Program-made: the position numbers and the translations under genes | Shown here: positions 46,599-63,372 of the stretch, in pieces | How the letters are laid out: each line of letters starts with the position of its first letter | Position numbering within the stretch: the stretch's first letter is position 1 | From: Comamonas sp. 26 | Lineage (GTDB): Bacteria > Pseudomonadota > Gammaproteobacteria > Burkholderiales > Burkholderiaceae_C | Assembly: GCF_002754475.1 (NCBI RefSeq) | Contig: NZ_PEFL01000003.1 | Location: 558,001-622,000, forward strand | Direction of reading: 5' to 3' | DNA: 64,000 bases | Notes under the pieces: generated by a model | The model's input: only the letters and a program-made list of their open reading frames with translations | Database searches by the model: none | Told to the model about the DNA's origin: nothing

Positions 46599-46674
46599 AG
46601 GGGTATAGCTCAATTGGCAGAGCGTCGGTCTCCAAAACCGAAGGTTGTAGGTTCGATTCCTACTGCCCCTGCCA
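46599..46674 (+). tRNA. tRNA-Trp (anticodon CCA)
   Basis: 76 bases: acceptor arms AGGGGTA and TGCCCCT, anticodon loop CTCCAAA, TTCGATT T-loop, encoded CCA. It starts nine bases after the tuf stop and is followed by a terminator. Confidence 0.95.
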
Positions 46675-46696
46675 CCTCTTAATGGTGGAATCAACG

Positions 46697-46722
46697 AGAG
46701 CCCGCCTTTGGCGGGCTTTTGT
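46697..46722 (+). terminator. Terminator after tRNA-Trp
   Basis: AGCCCGCC pairs with GGCGGGCT across TTT, then TTTTGTG. It separates the tRNA-tuf-tRNA unit from secE. Confidence 0.8.
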
Positions 46723-46762
46723 GTCTTGAAATTGCACAAGTTTTGTGCATTTGAAACGAAAT

Positions 46763-47146
46763 ATGGCCACTACTCAGGTTGAAACAGTCAGCTCCATGGC
46801 TGACAAAGCAAAAATTGCCGCAGTTGCGGCTTTAGTTGTTGCTTCTATTGCTGGCTTTTATCTGCTGAGCAAGCAAGGTGCACTGGTGCAATGGTCGGCC
46901 TTGATCGTTGGTCTGGTGTTGTCTGCATTCGTTTTTCTGATCTCTGAGCCAGGTAAGCGTTTCATCGGCTTTGCCCGTGATGCCTGGCGTGAAGTGAAGA
47001 AGGTCGTCTGGCCAACCCGCAAAGAAACGATGCAAATGACTTTGTATGTCTTTGCCTTTGTAGTGGTGATGGCCTTGTTCTTGTGGTTCACCGATAAGAC
47101 GCTTGAATGGGTCTTGTACGACCTGATTTTGGGCTGGAGGAAGTAA
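46763..47146 (+). CDS. secE: Preprotein translocase subunit SecE
   Basis: A 127-residue inner-membrane protein that clamps SecY. It has three membrane segments as in E. coli, and the conserved amphipathic motif [17 protein letters not shown] precedes the last. The ATG at 46763 is preferred over a GTG at 46745. Its stop shares one base with the nusG start. Confidence 0.95.
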   Translation: MATTQVETVSSMADKAKIAAVAALVVASIAGFYLLSKQGALVQWSALIVGLVLSAFVFLISEPGKRFIGFARDAWREVKKVVWPTRKETMQMTLYVFAFVVVMALFLWFTDKTLEWVLYDLILGWRK

Positions 47147-47733
47147 TGGCTGATACTGTCGAAACAGATGTGAATGGTGGGGCAGCGGCATCCGCCAATC
47201 CCGATCTTCGCTGGTATATCGTCCATGCCTATTCAGGTATGGAGAAGGCTGTCGAGCGTAATATTACCGAGCGCATTGCGCGTTCGGGTATGCAGTCCAA
47301 GTTTGGCCGCATTCTGGTGCCTTCTGAAGAAGTGGTGGAAATGCGCAATGGCGTGCGCCGCACTACAGATCGCCGCTTGTTCCCAGGCTATGTCTTTGTC
47401 GAGATGGTCATGGAAGATGACACTTGGCACTTGGTCAAGCACACCAGCAAGGTGACTGGCTTTGTTGGTGGTGCGAAGAATCGTCCTGCGCCCATCTCTG
47501 AAGAAGAAATTCGCAAGATCGTCGACCAGATGCAGGAAGGCACTGAAAAGCCGCGGCACAAGGTCGAGTTCATGGTCGGTGAGCTGATCCGCGTCAAGGA
47601 AGGTCCGTTCGCAGACTTCAATGGCTCGGTTGAAGAAGTTAACTACGAGAAGAATCGTTTGCGCGTATCGGTCACTATCTTTGGCCGGGCAACTCCTGTG
47701 GAATTGGAGTTCTCTCAAGTTGAGAAAACTTGA
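47146..47733 (+). CDS. nusG: Transcription termination/antitermination protein NusG
   Basis: A 195-residue factor with an NGN domain ([32 protein letters not shown]) and a KOW domain ([20 protein letters not shown]). It binds RNA polymerase and couples it to the ribosome through S10 or to Rho. It has about a dozen more N-terminal residues than E. coli NusG (181). Overlap with secE suggests coupling. Confidence 0.97.
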   Translation: MADTVETDVNGGAAASANPDLRWYIVHAYSGMEKAVERNITERIARSGMQSKFGRILVPSEEVVEMRNGVRRTTDRRLFPGYVFVEMVMEDDTWHLVKHTSKVTGFVGGAKNRPAPISEEEIRKIVDQMQEGTEKPRHKVEFMVGELIRVKEGPFADFNGSVEEVNYEKNRLRVSVTIFGRATPVELEFSQVEKT

Positions 47734-47753
47734 GATTCGCAATAGAATCTAGG

Positions 47754-47788
47754 GCTTCGCGTTTTTTGACTCAACGCGAAGCTTTTTT
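47754..47788 (+). terminator. Terminator or attenuator between nusG and rplK
   Basis: GCTTCGCGTT (47754-47763) pairs with AACGCGAAGC (47773-47782), followed by six T. Strong stem; it separates secE-nusG from the L11 operon. Confidence 0.82.
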
Positions 47789-47858
47789 ATAGAGTCAAAA
47801 ACCTCGGGGAGCTGCTTGCACGGGTTGCATGTGGCGTTATACCCGTAAGGAGCTCAAC

Positions 47859-48290
47859 ATGGCGAAAAAAATCGTCGGCTTCATCAAGCTGCAAGTGCCA
47901 GCTGGTAAGGCCAACCCTTCCCCTCCCATCGGTCCTGCGCTGGGTCAGCGTGGCCTCAACATCATGGAATTCTGCAAGGCGTTCAACGCCCAGACCCAAG
48001 GTGTCGAGCCAGGTCTGCCTTTGCCTGTGGTGATCACGGCTTTTGCTGATAAGAGCTTCACGTTCATCATCAAGACGCCTCCCGCAACTGTTCTGATCAA
48101 GAAGGCTATCAAGCTGGACAAGGGTTCCTCGAATCCTCTGAAGAACAAGGTTGGCAAGATCACTCGTGCTCAGCTGGAAGAAATTGCTAACACCAAGCTG
48201 AAGGACATGAACGCCGCTGACGTCGACGCTGCTGTGCGTACGCTGGCTGGCTCTGCCCGTTCGATGGGCGTGATTGTGGAGGGCGTGTAA
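47859..48290 (+). CDS. rplK: 50S ribosomal protein L11
   Basis: A 143-residue protein of the GTPase-associated centre. The start [20 protein letters not shown] and the thiostrepton-region [13 protein letters not shown] are typical; the C-terminal RNA-binding part ends [19 protein letters not shown] precedes the ATG at 47859. It abuts rplA with no gap. Confidence 0.98.
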   Translation: MAKKIVGFIKLQVPAGKANPSPPIGPALGQRGLNIMEFCKAFNAQTQGVEPGLPLPVVITAFADKSFTFIIKTPPATVLIKKAIKLDKGSSNPLKNKVGKITRAQLEEIANTKLKDMNAADVDAAVRTLAGSARSMGVIVEGV

Positions 48291-48986
48291 ATGGCCAAGT
48301 TGACCAAGAAGCAAAAAGCTCTCCAGGGCAAGGTTGATTCCAACAAGCTGTACGCTTTCGCTGACGCTGTGGCGCTGGTGAAGGAAGCTGCAACTGCCAA
48401 GTTCGATGAATCCATCGACGTGGCTGTTCAACTGGGCGTGGATGCTAAGAAGTCTGACCAAGTGGTTCGCGGCGCTGTTGTGCTGCCTCACGGTACCGGT
48501 AAGACTGCGCGCGTGGCTGTGTTCGCACAAGGTGCCAAGGCTGAAGAAGCCAAGGCTGCTGGCGCTGACGTGGTCGGTATGGACGACCTGGCCGCTATGG
48601 TCAAGGCCGGCGACATGCCCTTCGACGTGGTGATCGCTGCTCCTGACGCTATGCGCGTTGTGGGTCAGTTGGGTCAGATCCTGGGCCCACGTGGCCTGAT
48701 GCCTAACCCAAAGGTTGGCACTGTGACTCCTGACGTCGCTACGGCTGTGAAGAACGCCAAGGCTGGTCAAGTGCAGTTCCGCGTGGACAAGGCCGGTATC
48801 ATCCACGGCACCATCGGCCGTCGCTCGTTCGACTCCGACAAGCTGCAGGGTAACCTGGCTGCTTTGATCGACGCCCTGAACAAGGCTAAACCTGCTACCA
48901 GCAAGGGTCAGTACCTGCGCAAGGTGGCAGTGTCGTCGACTATGGGTGTGGGCGTTCGCGTCGATACACAATCCATCTCGGCGTAA
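48291..48986 (+). CDS. rplA: 50S ribosomal protein L1
   Basis: A 231-residue protein of the L1 stalk (E. coli 234). Motifs [15 protein letters not shown] and [17 protein letters not shown] are present. In E. coli L1 represses this operon by binding its own leader. Confidence 0.98.
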   Translation: MAKLTKKQKALQGKVDSNKLYAFADAVALVKEAATAKFDESIDVAVQLGVDAKKSDQVVRGAVVLPHGTGKTARVAVFAQGAKAEEAKAAGADVVGMDDLAAMVKAGDMPFDVVIAAPDAMRVVGQLGQILGPRGLMPNPKVGTVTPDVATAVKNAKAGQVQFRVDKAGIIHGTIGRRSFDSDKLQGNLAALIDALNKAKPATSKGQYLRKVAVSSTMGVGVRVDTQSISA

Positions 48987-49212
48987 TTGCTAGAAATCGT
49001 CAGATGAGCTTGGCTCATCTGGTGTGGTGGGCTGCAGGAGTTGTTGCTCTTGCAGGTCATCCAAGACCGTTGGTGTGATTGGATCACTTAATCACGAAGG
49101 CCAACGCAGATGGCGATCCCGCTGCAGATGGAATTCTTTCCTAAACAGTTGGTCGCTGCAACAAGAGCGCGCATGAGGGACTTGTCCTGAGTGTGCATTT
49201 AAGGAGTAGACC
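48987..49212 (+). promoter_or_regulatory. Structured leader of the rplJL-rpoBC operon
   Basis: This 226-base leader holds a perfect hairpin CAGATGAGC / GCTCATCTG (49001-49021, loop TTG, no T-run) and a second, CTGCAGGAG / CTCTTGCAG. Long leaders at this place bind L10-L7/L12 in other bacteria to limit their own synthesis; that role is inferred by position. Confidence 0.6.
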
Positions 49213-49737
49213 TTGAGTCTTAATCGCAGTGAGAAAGAAGCGGTCATCAACGAAGTGACCAGCCTCGCCGCTAAAGCTCAAACGCTTGTGATCGCGGAAT
49301 ACCGTGGCATCACGGTCGCCGACATGACCAAACTGCGTGCTGATGCTCGCAGCAAGGGTGTGAGCCTGAGCGTGTTGAAGAACACCCTGGCCCGCCGTGC
49401 TGTCGCCGGTAGCGCGTTTGACGTGGTGGCTGACCAGATGACTGGTCCTCTGATCTATGGCTTCTCTGAAGACGCAGTGGCCGCCGCTAAGGTGGTGGCC
49501 GACTTCGCGAAGACCAACGACAAGTTGGTGATTCGCGGTGGCGCTTTCGGTGGCAAAGCCCTGGACGTGGACGGTGTGAAGCAACTGGCTAGCATTCCTT
49601 CCAAGGAAGTTCTGCTGGCACAAGTGTGCGGCTTGCTTATGTCCCCCATGTCGCGTACAGCCGTTGTGCTGGGCGCTCTGGCGGCAAAGAAGAGCGAAGG
49701 CTCTGCCGAAGTGGCAGCCGAAACAGCCGAAGCCTAA
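49213..49737 (+). CDS. rplJ: 50S ribosomal protein L10
   Basis: A 174-residue stalk-base protein (E. coli 165). Start is TTG at 49213 with an AAGGAG site; sequence [20 protein letters not shown] and [13 protein letters not shown] are typical. It holds L7/L12 dimers through its C-terminal helix. Confidence 0.97.
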   Translation: MSLNRSEKEAVINEVTSLAAKAQTLVIAEYRGITVADMTKLRADARSKGVSLSVLKNTLARRAVAGSAFDVVADQMTGPLIYGFSEDAVAAAKVVADFAKTNDKLVIRGGAFGGKALDVDGVKQLASIPSKEVLLAQVCGLLMSPMSRTAVVLGALAAKKSEGSAEVAAETAEA

Positions 49738-49775
49738 GCGCTCGGCAAGTAACCAACAAATTTTAGGAAATCAAA

Positions 49776-50153
49776 ATGGCATTCGATAAAGACGCATTCT
49801 TGACCGCCCTGGACAGCATGACTGTTCTGGAACTGAACGACCTGGTCAAGGCTATTGAAGAGAAGTTTGGCGTGTCCGCCGCTGCTATGGCTGCTCCCGC
49901 TGCTGGCGGCGCTGCTGGCGGCGCTGCTGCAGCTGAAGAAAAAACCGAGTTCAACGTCATGCTGCTGGAAGCTGGCGCGAACAAGGTTTCCGTGATTAAG
50001 GCTGTGCGTGAAATCACTGGCCTGGGCCTGAAGGAAGCTAAGGATCTGGTTGACGGCGCTCCTAAGGCTGTCAAGGAAGCTGTTGCCAAGGCTGACGCTG
50101 AAGCTGCTGTGAAGAAGCTGATCGAAGCCGGTGCTAAGGCTGAACTGAAGTAA
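49776..50153 (+). CDS. rplL: 50S ribosomal protein L7/L12
   Basis: A 125-residue acidic protein: N-terminal dimerisation domain, an Ala/Gly-rich hinge (residues 34-52) and the C-terminal factor-binding domain with [20 protein letters not shown]. Length is normal (E. coli 121). Confidence 0.98.
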   Translation: MAFDKDAFLTALDSMTVLELNDLVKAIEEKFGVSAAAMAAPAAGGAAGGAAAAEEKTEFNVMLLEAGANKVSVIKAVREITGLGLKEAKDLVDGAPKAVKEAVAKADAEAAVKKLIEAGAKAELK

Positions 50154-50165
50154 TTCAGTAAAATC

Positions 50166-50202
50166 AAGGGCTGGAGACTCTTAAAAGGGTCTCCAGCCTT
50201 TG
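50166..50202 (+). terminator. rplL-rpoB attenuator hairpin
   Basis: GGCTGGAGAC (50169-50178) pairs with GTCTCCAGCC (50189-50198), followed by TTTGG. In E. coli a partial terminator at this place sets the ratio of ribosomal to polymerase transcripts; the short T-tract fits such partial action. Confidence 0.7.
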
Positions 50203-50429
50203 GCGCTTGTGGAACGCGCTGAAAGAACACACCAGAAAGCAGGTTTCTTTGGGAGTCTGCTTTTTAGTGTCTTCTGACAATCCGACAGCAGAAGATGCCT
50301 TGGTTCGGGCGGTGTGCAACGCATCGCCGTCAGCCATGGTTGGTAGTGGCCAACCGCCAAGCCCGCAGGGTGATCCCCTGTGGGGCAGTCGTCGCAGACC
50401 CAGGACTCATGTCTTTGCCCGGAGATCTC

Positions 50430-54542
<4,113 letters not shown>

Positions 54543-54664
54543 CGCCTATTAAACAGAGAGCTGCAACCGCTTGAAAACAAAGGATTTGCGCTTGGTTCTT
54601 TCCTCAAACCAAGGCAAATCCAGCGGTGGCTGCAATGATTTTTGACGAAAAGGGAAAGAGTTAC

Positions 54665-58891
<4,227 letters not shown>

Positions 58892-58944
58892 GCAAAGCCC
58901 TGATCTGGAGCTGGCAACGGCTTCAGATCATTGCTGATGCACCG

Positions 58945-58981
58945 CGCTCCCGCTCTGCCTTGTGCAGACGGGAGCGTTTTT
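58945..58981 (+). terminator. Terminator of the rpoBC operon
   Basis: CGCTCCCG (58945-58952) pairs with CGGGAGCG (58969-58976), continued inside by TCTGC with GCAGA past one bulged base, then five T. Very stable. Confidence 0.88.
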
Positions 58982-59012
58982 CATTGATTCAAAATTTTCA
59001 GGCCTGCATTTC

Positions 59013-60398
59013 ATGACTTCCACGCCGTCCAAACCCAAGAACGCCAGCCAAGGTGCTGCCACGCCCAATGCGCCTGCCCTGTGGCAACAGCTGGATGCAG
59101 TGGCCAAGGCTCTGCATGGCATTCAGGGTGGCCAGTCCAGCAAGACCGTGCTGGTACAGGTGCCGCAGCGGTTGCGTCCGGGGGTGCAGGCTTTGCTGTT
59201 TCAGGTGCTGCGCAATCTGGGTCGTGCTCAGGCGCTGCAGAAGCAGCTGGTATCGCGTGCGCCTGCACCCAAGGTCAGCGCCTTGCTGAGCACGGCTCTG
59301 GCACTGGCATGGGATGAAGCCCATGCGCCTTATCCGCCGTTCACGCTGGTCAATCAGGCCGTTGAAGCCGCCAAGAACGGTGCCGCCCGTGCGCAATCTG
59401 GCTTTATCAACGCCTGCCTGCGCCGTTTCTTGCGCGAGCGGGATGAACTGGTCTCGGTCACGGAAAGCGATCCGGTTGCGGTGTGGAATCATCCCGCCTG
59501 GTGGATAGCACGCCTTAAAAAAGACCATCCTCAGGATTGGCAGGCCATTCTGGCGGCCAACAATGATCAGCCGCCCATGACCTTGCGTGTGAATACGCAA
59601 AAATGCACACCAGCGCAATACCAGTCAGCGCTGGTAGCTATGAATTTGAATGCGAAAGCCGTTGCTGAATCAGGCCTTCAACTCGAGCATGCCGCTCCCG
59701 TGCATGAACTGCCGCACTTTGAAGAAGGCTGGGCCTCTGTACAAGACGGTGCAGCGCAGGCCGCCGCGCCTTTGCTGTTGGACGGAATGGTGTTGCCTGA
59801 AGGTCGCCCCCTGCGCGTGCTGGACGCCTGTGCCGCCCCCGGCGGCAAGACCGCTCACCTGCTGGAGCACGCCGCGCCCGGCAGCATTGAAGTGACAGCG
59901 CTGGAAATTGAACCCGAGCGTGCCCGCCGCATTGGCGAGACGCTGGCTCGTCTGGGTCTGCAAGCCAAGGTGGTTGTGGCCGATGCCTCTAAGCCTCAAG
60001 ACTGGTTTGAGTCTGAATGCGGTGGTCTGCCTTTTGATGCCATTTTGCTGGATGCGCCATGCACGGCCTCGGGCATTGTTCGCCGTCAGCCCGATGTGCG
60101 CTGGTTGCGCCGCGAAAGCGATGTGGCCCAGCTCGCCACTATCCAGTCCAAGTTGCTCGATACCCTGTGGCCGCTGTTGCAGCCAGGCGGCCGTATGGTT
60201 TATTGCACCTGCTCCGTTTTCAAGTCCGAAGGCGATGTGCAGATGCAAGCGTTTCTTATGCGCAACACTACAGTGACCAGCTTGCCTGCTCCGGGGCATT
60301 TATTGCCCGGTAATTCGGCAAAAGACGGCTCTGTGTCTGACAATCCCTTAGGTGATCACGACGGCTTTTTTTACGCTCTGCTGGAAAAATCGCGCTAA
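59013..60398 (+). CDS. rsmB: 16S rRNA m5C967 methyltransferase
   Basis: A 461-residue SAM-dependent RNA methyltransferase. N-terminal NusB-like domain (residues 20-165), then the catalytic domain with SAM loop LDACAAPGGKTAHLLEHA, ILLDAPCTASGIVRRQPDVRW and the catalytic cysteine in VYCTCSVFKSEGD. The ATG at 59013 gives the normal length; 58962 would overlap the terminator. Codons near residues 203-213 contain a half R1-like sequence. Confidence 0.92.
   Translation: MTSTPSKPKNASQGAATPNAPALWQQLDAVAKALHGIQGGQSSKTVLVQVPQRLRPGVQALLFQVLRNLGRAQALQKQLVSRAPAPKVSALLSTALALAWDEAHAPYPPFTLVNQAVEAAKNGAARAQSGFINACLRRFLRERDELVSVTESDPVAVWNHPAWWIARLKKDHPQDWQAILAANNDQPPMTLRVNTQKCTPAQYQSALVAMNLNAKAVAESGLQLEHAAPVHELPHFEEGWASVQDGAAQAAAPLLLDGMVLPEGRPLRVLDACAAPGGKTAHLLEHAAPGSIEVTALEIEPERARRIGETLARLGLQAKVVVADASKPQDWFESECGGLPFDAILLDAPCTASGIVRRQPDVRWLRRESDVAQLATIQSKLLDTLWPLLQPGGRMVYCTCSVFKSEGDVQMQAFLMRNTTVTSLPAPGHLLPGNSAKDGSVSDNPLGDHDGFFYALLEKSR
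59624..59653 (-). repeat. R1-like half unit inside rsmB
   Basis: On the minus strand TTCAAATTCATAGCTACC then AGCGCTGAC resembles the first half of the R1 copy at 32815-32861 (CAAATTTCATAGCTGCTAGC). The frame of rsmB stays open through it. Confidence 0.35.
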
Positions 60399-60423
60399 CG
60401 CTGCGGCGGGGGCTGTACGGCGT

Positions 60424-61008
60424 ATGGCCTGGGCCTGCGTTACAGCGCTGCTGCTGTGGTGCAGCCTGACGCAGGCACACGCCGATACCGTGATCCCCGA
60501 CATCAGCTCCATGCAGCTCACCCGCACTGATGAAGGCCTCTTCCTCTCTGCCAATCTGCAATTCGAGTTGCCCGGCCAAGTGGAAGATGCTCTACGACAG
60601 GGCATCCCCATGTATTTCGTTGCTGATGCACAGGTGCAGCGAGAGCGCTGGTACTGGTCTGATCAGCAACTGGGCGTGGCAACGCGGTACTTCCGCCTCA
60701 CGCACCAGCCGCTGACAAGGCGCTGGCGCCTGCATATCTCCAATACTGCCTTCACCAGCTCCGGGACGGGGCTGGCGCTGGGGCAGACCTATGAACAACT
60801 GGAAGACGCTGTGGCTGCCATTCAGCGCATTAACCGCTGGAAGATTCTGGAGCCTGCGCAACTCAGCTCGACCTCTGGTGTTTCCGTGCAACTGCGCTTT
60901 CGAGTCGATCTCTCTTCGCTGCCCAGACCCTTGCAGATAGGCGCTCTGGGCCGCTCGGGCTGGAATTTGCAGCTCTCTCGCACTCAGGCTCTGGAGGCAG
61001 CGCCCTGA
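60424..61008 (+). CDS. DUF4390 domain protein, exported
   Basis: A 195-residue protein with a signal peptide (residues 1-21, QAHADT). The mature part (FLSANLQFELPGQVEDALRQ, YFRLTHQPLTRRWRLHI, NRWKILEP) matches the DUF4390 family found next to NtrY-type kinases in betaproteobacteria. Role unknown; a periplasmic partner of the kinase is plausible by position. The stop shares one base with the kinase start. Confidence 0.8.
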   Translation: MAWACVTALLLWCSLTQAHADTVIPDISSMQLTRTDEGLFLSANLQFELPGQVEDALRQGIPMYFVADAQVQRERWYWSDQQLGVATRYFRLTHQPLTRRWRLHISNTAFTSSGTGLALGQTYEQLEDAVAAIQRINRWKILEPAQLSSTSGVSVQLRFRVDLSSLPRPLQIGALGRSGWNLQLSRTQALEAAP

Positions 61009-63332
61009 TGGCCGAGTTTCAGCATCTGGACGCGGAAGGCCGCACGGCAACTGTAGGGCGCTGGTCACGGACCACGCGCTGGGCCGTGGGTTCGGGCGTG
61101 GTCCTGATGGTGGTGGTCGGCGTTTTGCTGCTGTTCTTGCTGACCATGGCGACCAACAACCGCCTAGCTTACGAACGCAATTACAACTGGTTGTTTGCCG
61201 CCAATGTGGTGGCTGCCTGTCTGCTGCTGCTGGTGCTGCTTTGGGGCGGCCTGCGGCTGGCACTGCGGCTCAAGCGTGGGCGCTTTGGCAGCCGTTTGCT
61301 GCTCAAGTTGGCAGGCATCTTCATGCTGGTGGGTTTGCTGCCGGGTTTGCTTATTTATGTGGTGTCTTACCAGTTTGTCTCGCGCTCCATCGAGAGCTGG
61401 TTTGATGTCAAAGTTGAAGGTGCACTGTCTGCGGGTGTGAGCCTGGCCAGTTCTACGCTGGATACGGTGGCCAACGACATGGCCAACAACACCCGTACTG
61501 CGGGCATCCAGCTGTCCCAGGTTTCGGATGCTGGTGCAGCTTTGATGCTGGAGCGCATTCGTGACCAGATTGGTGCGACGGATGTGGTGCTTTGGAATGC
61601 ATCGGGTAAAGCCATTGCCAGCGCTGGACAATCGCAATTCAGTTTGGCACCCGATCGCCCCACTCCCCAGCAGCTACGCAACTTGCGTGAACAAGGCGGT
61701 CAGCGTGCCGTTGCCAGCATCGAAGGACTCGATGACGCAGGGGATGCGACCGCCGAAAAAACTGCTATCAATGCCAAGGTGCGCACGCTGGCGCTGGTCC
61801 CTAGCTCGACGGTCAACCTGCTGGAAGAAGCTCGTTATCTGCAGGCCATGATCCCGCTGCCAGAGACACTGGTCATCAATGCATTGGCTGTGCAAGAGGC
61901 TAATCGTGAATACCAGGAGCGGGCACTTGCTCGCGCTGGATTGCAGCGCATGTACATCGGAACGCTTACGCTGGCTCTGTTTTTGGCCGTGTTTGGCGCG
62001 GTGGTGCTGGCCGTGGTGCTGGGCAATCAACTGGCCAAGCCTTTGCTGCTGCTGGCGCAGGGCATGCGTGATGTGGCGCGTGGGGATTTACGCCCCAAAC
62101 CCGCGCTGCAAACCGGGGATGAAATTGGCGGGCTGACGCGCTCTTTTGCTGTCATGACGCAGCAGCTGGCCGATGCCCGCTCTGACGCCAACCGCAACTT
62201 GCTCCAGCTAGATGCTGCACGCAGCAATCTGCAGACCATTCTGGATAACCTCACATCGGGCGTCATCGTGCTCGATAAAAACTGGCGCATTGTGCTCAGC
62301 AACCCGGGTGCCACACGCATTCTGCGTGCGCCCATGGCGGTGTTTCAGGGCAAGCGTCTGGGCGATGTCTCTGGCCTGCAAGACTTTGCCCGCGTGGTGC
62401 AGGAGCAGTTCGATATCTTCCTTGGCGATGTCTCTGGCGAGCAAGGCCGAGACCGCTGGCAGCAGGTTTATGAGCTCGATGGCGGCAGCGGCAATGGCGA
62501 TGTGGTGCACAACACCACAAGCCTCGTCATGCGCGGCGCAGAGCTTCCCGATGACCAGCGCCTGCTGGTGTTTGACGATATTTCAGAAATTGTCTCGGCC
62601 CAGCGTGCTCAGGCATGGGGCGAAGTGGCCCGCCGCGTCGCCCATGAAATCAAGAATCCGCTGACCCCGATTCAGCTGTCTGCCGAGCGCATGGCCATGA
62701 AGCTGACGGACAAGCTCCAGCCCACAGAGCAGGCGCTGCTGACCAAGTCCGTCAAAACTATCGTCGATCAGGTTGCAGCCATGAAGCGGCTGGTCGATGA
62801 GTTCCGCGAATACGCGCGTTTGCCCGCCGCCAATTTACAGCCGCTGGACCTGAATGCATTGGTTGCAGATGTTTTGCAGCTCTATGGTGAAGAGAATGCG
62901 ACGGTGCGTGTGGACGTATCGCTGGACGAAACCTGCCCTTTGATTCAAGGCGACAGCCAGCAATTGCGCCAGGTCATCCACAATCTTTTGCAAAATGCAC
63001 AAGATGCGACTGCGCAGAGAGCCCAGGAAACAGGGCAGACTCCGGGCTCCGTCACAATCGAGACCCGCTGGAACGATGCGGCTCAGCGCGTGCGTCTGAG
63101 CATCAGCGACAGTGGCACGGGTTTTGCTCCTAATATTTTGCAAAGAGCTTTCGAGCCCTATGTCACCACCAAAACTCGCGGAACGGGTCTTGGCTTGGCT
63201 GTCGTCAAGAAAATTGCAGATGAACACGGCGCAAGAGTAGACCTGGGTAATCGAGAGGAAGACGGGGTAGTTCAAGGCGCGCGAGTGTCGCTATCATTTG
63301 TACCCAACGATCGCACAGAGGCGGACGCTTGA
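61008..63332 (+). CDS. NtrY-like sensor histidine kinase
   Basis: A 774-residue membrane kinase: three N-terminal membrane helices (about residues 26-50, 62-85, 97-122), a periplasmic sensor loop, a fourth helix near residues 314-342, HAMP, a PAS domain near residues 405-520 (ILDNLTSGVIVLDKNWRIVL), HisKA with His546 in AHEIKNPLTPIQLSAERM, and HATPase with NLLQNAQDA and GTGLGLAVVKKI. NtrY kinases sense redox or nitrogen state. It pairs with the regulator that follows 40 bases later. Confidence 0.9.
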   Translation: MAEFQHLDAEGRTATVGRWSRTTRWAVGSGVVLMVVVGVLLLFLLTMATNNRLAYERNYNWLFAANVVAACLLLLVLLWGGLRLALRLKRGRFGSRLLLKLAGIFMLVGLLPGLLIYVVSYQFVSRSIESWFDVKVEGALSAGVSLASSTLDTVANDMANNTRTAGIQLSQVSDAGAALMLERIRDQIGATDVVLWNASGKAIASAGQSQFSLAPDRPTPQQLRNLREQGGQRAVASIEGLDDAGDATAEKTAINAKVRTLALVPSSTVNLLEEARYLQAMIPLPETLVINALAVQEANREYQERALARAGLQRMYIGTLTLALFLAVFGAVVLAVVLGNQLAKPLLLLAQGMRDVARGDLRPKPALQTGDEIGGLTRSFAVMTQQLADARSDANRNLLQLDAARSNLQTILDNLTSGVIVLDKNWRIVLSNPGATRILRAPMAVFQGKRLGDVSGLQDFARVVQEQFDIFLGDVSGEQGRDRWQQVYELDGGSGNGDVVHNTTSLVMRGAELPDDQRLLVFDDISEIVSAQRAQAWGEVARRVAHEIKNPLTPIQLSAERMAMKLTDKLQPTEQALLTKSVKTIVDQVAAMKRLVDEFREYARLPAANLQPLDLNALVADVLQLYGEENATVRVDVSLDETCPLIQGDSQQLRQVIHNLLQNAQDATAQRAQETGQTPGSVTIETRWNDAAQRVRLSISDSGTGFAPNILQRAFEPYVTTKTRGTGLGLAVVKKIADEHGARVDLGNREEDGVVQGARVSLSFVPNDRTEADA

Positions 63333-63372
63333 TTGCGCCTCTGGACAATGCACAGCAATAGGCTTTAGACAC

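Noticed and set aside
50295..50429. 45-residue N-terminal extension of rpoB
   Set aside because: Arg/Pro-rich and not conserved; the ATG at 50430 has its own GGAGA site and gives the standard beta N-terminus.
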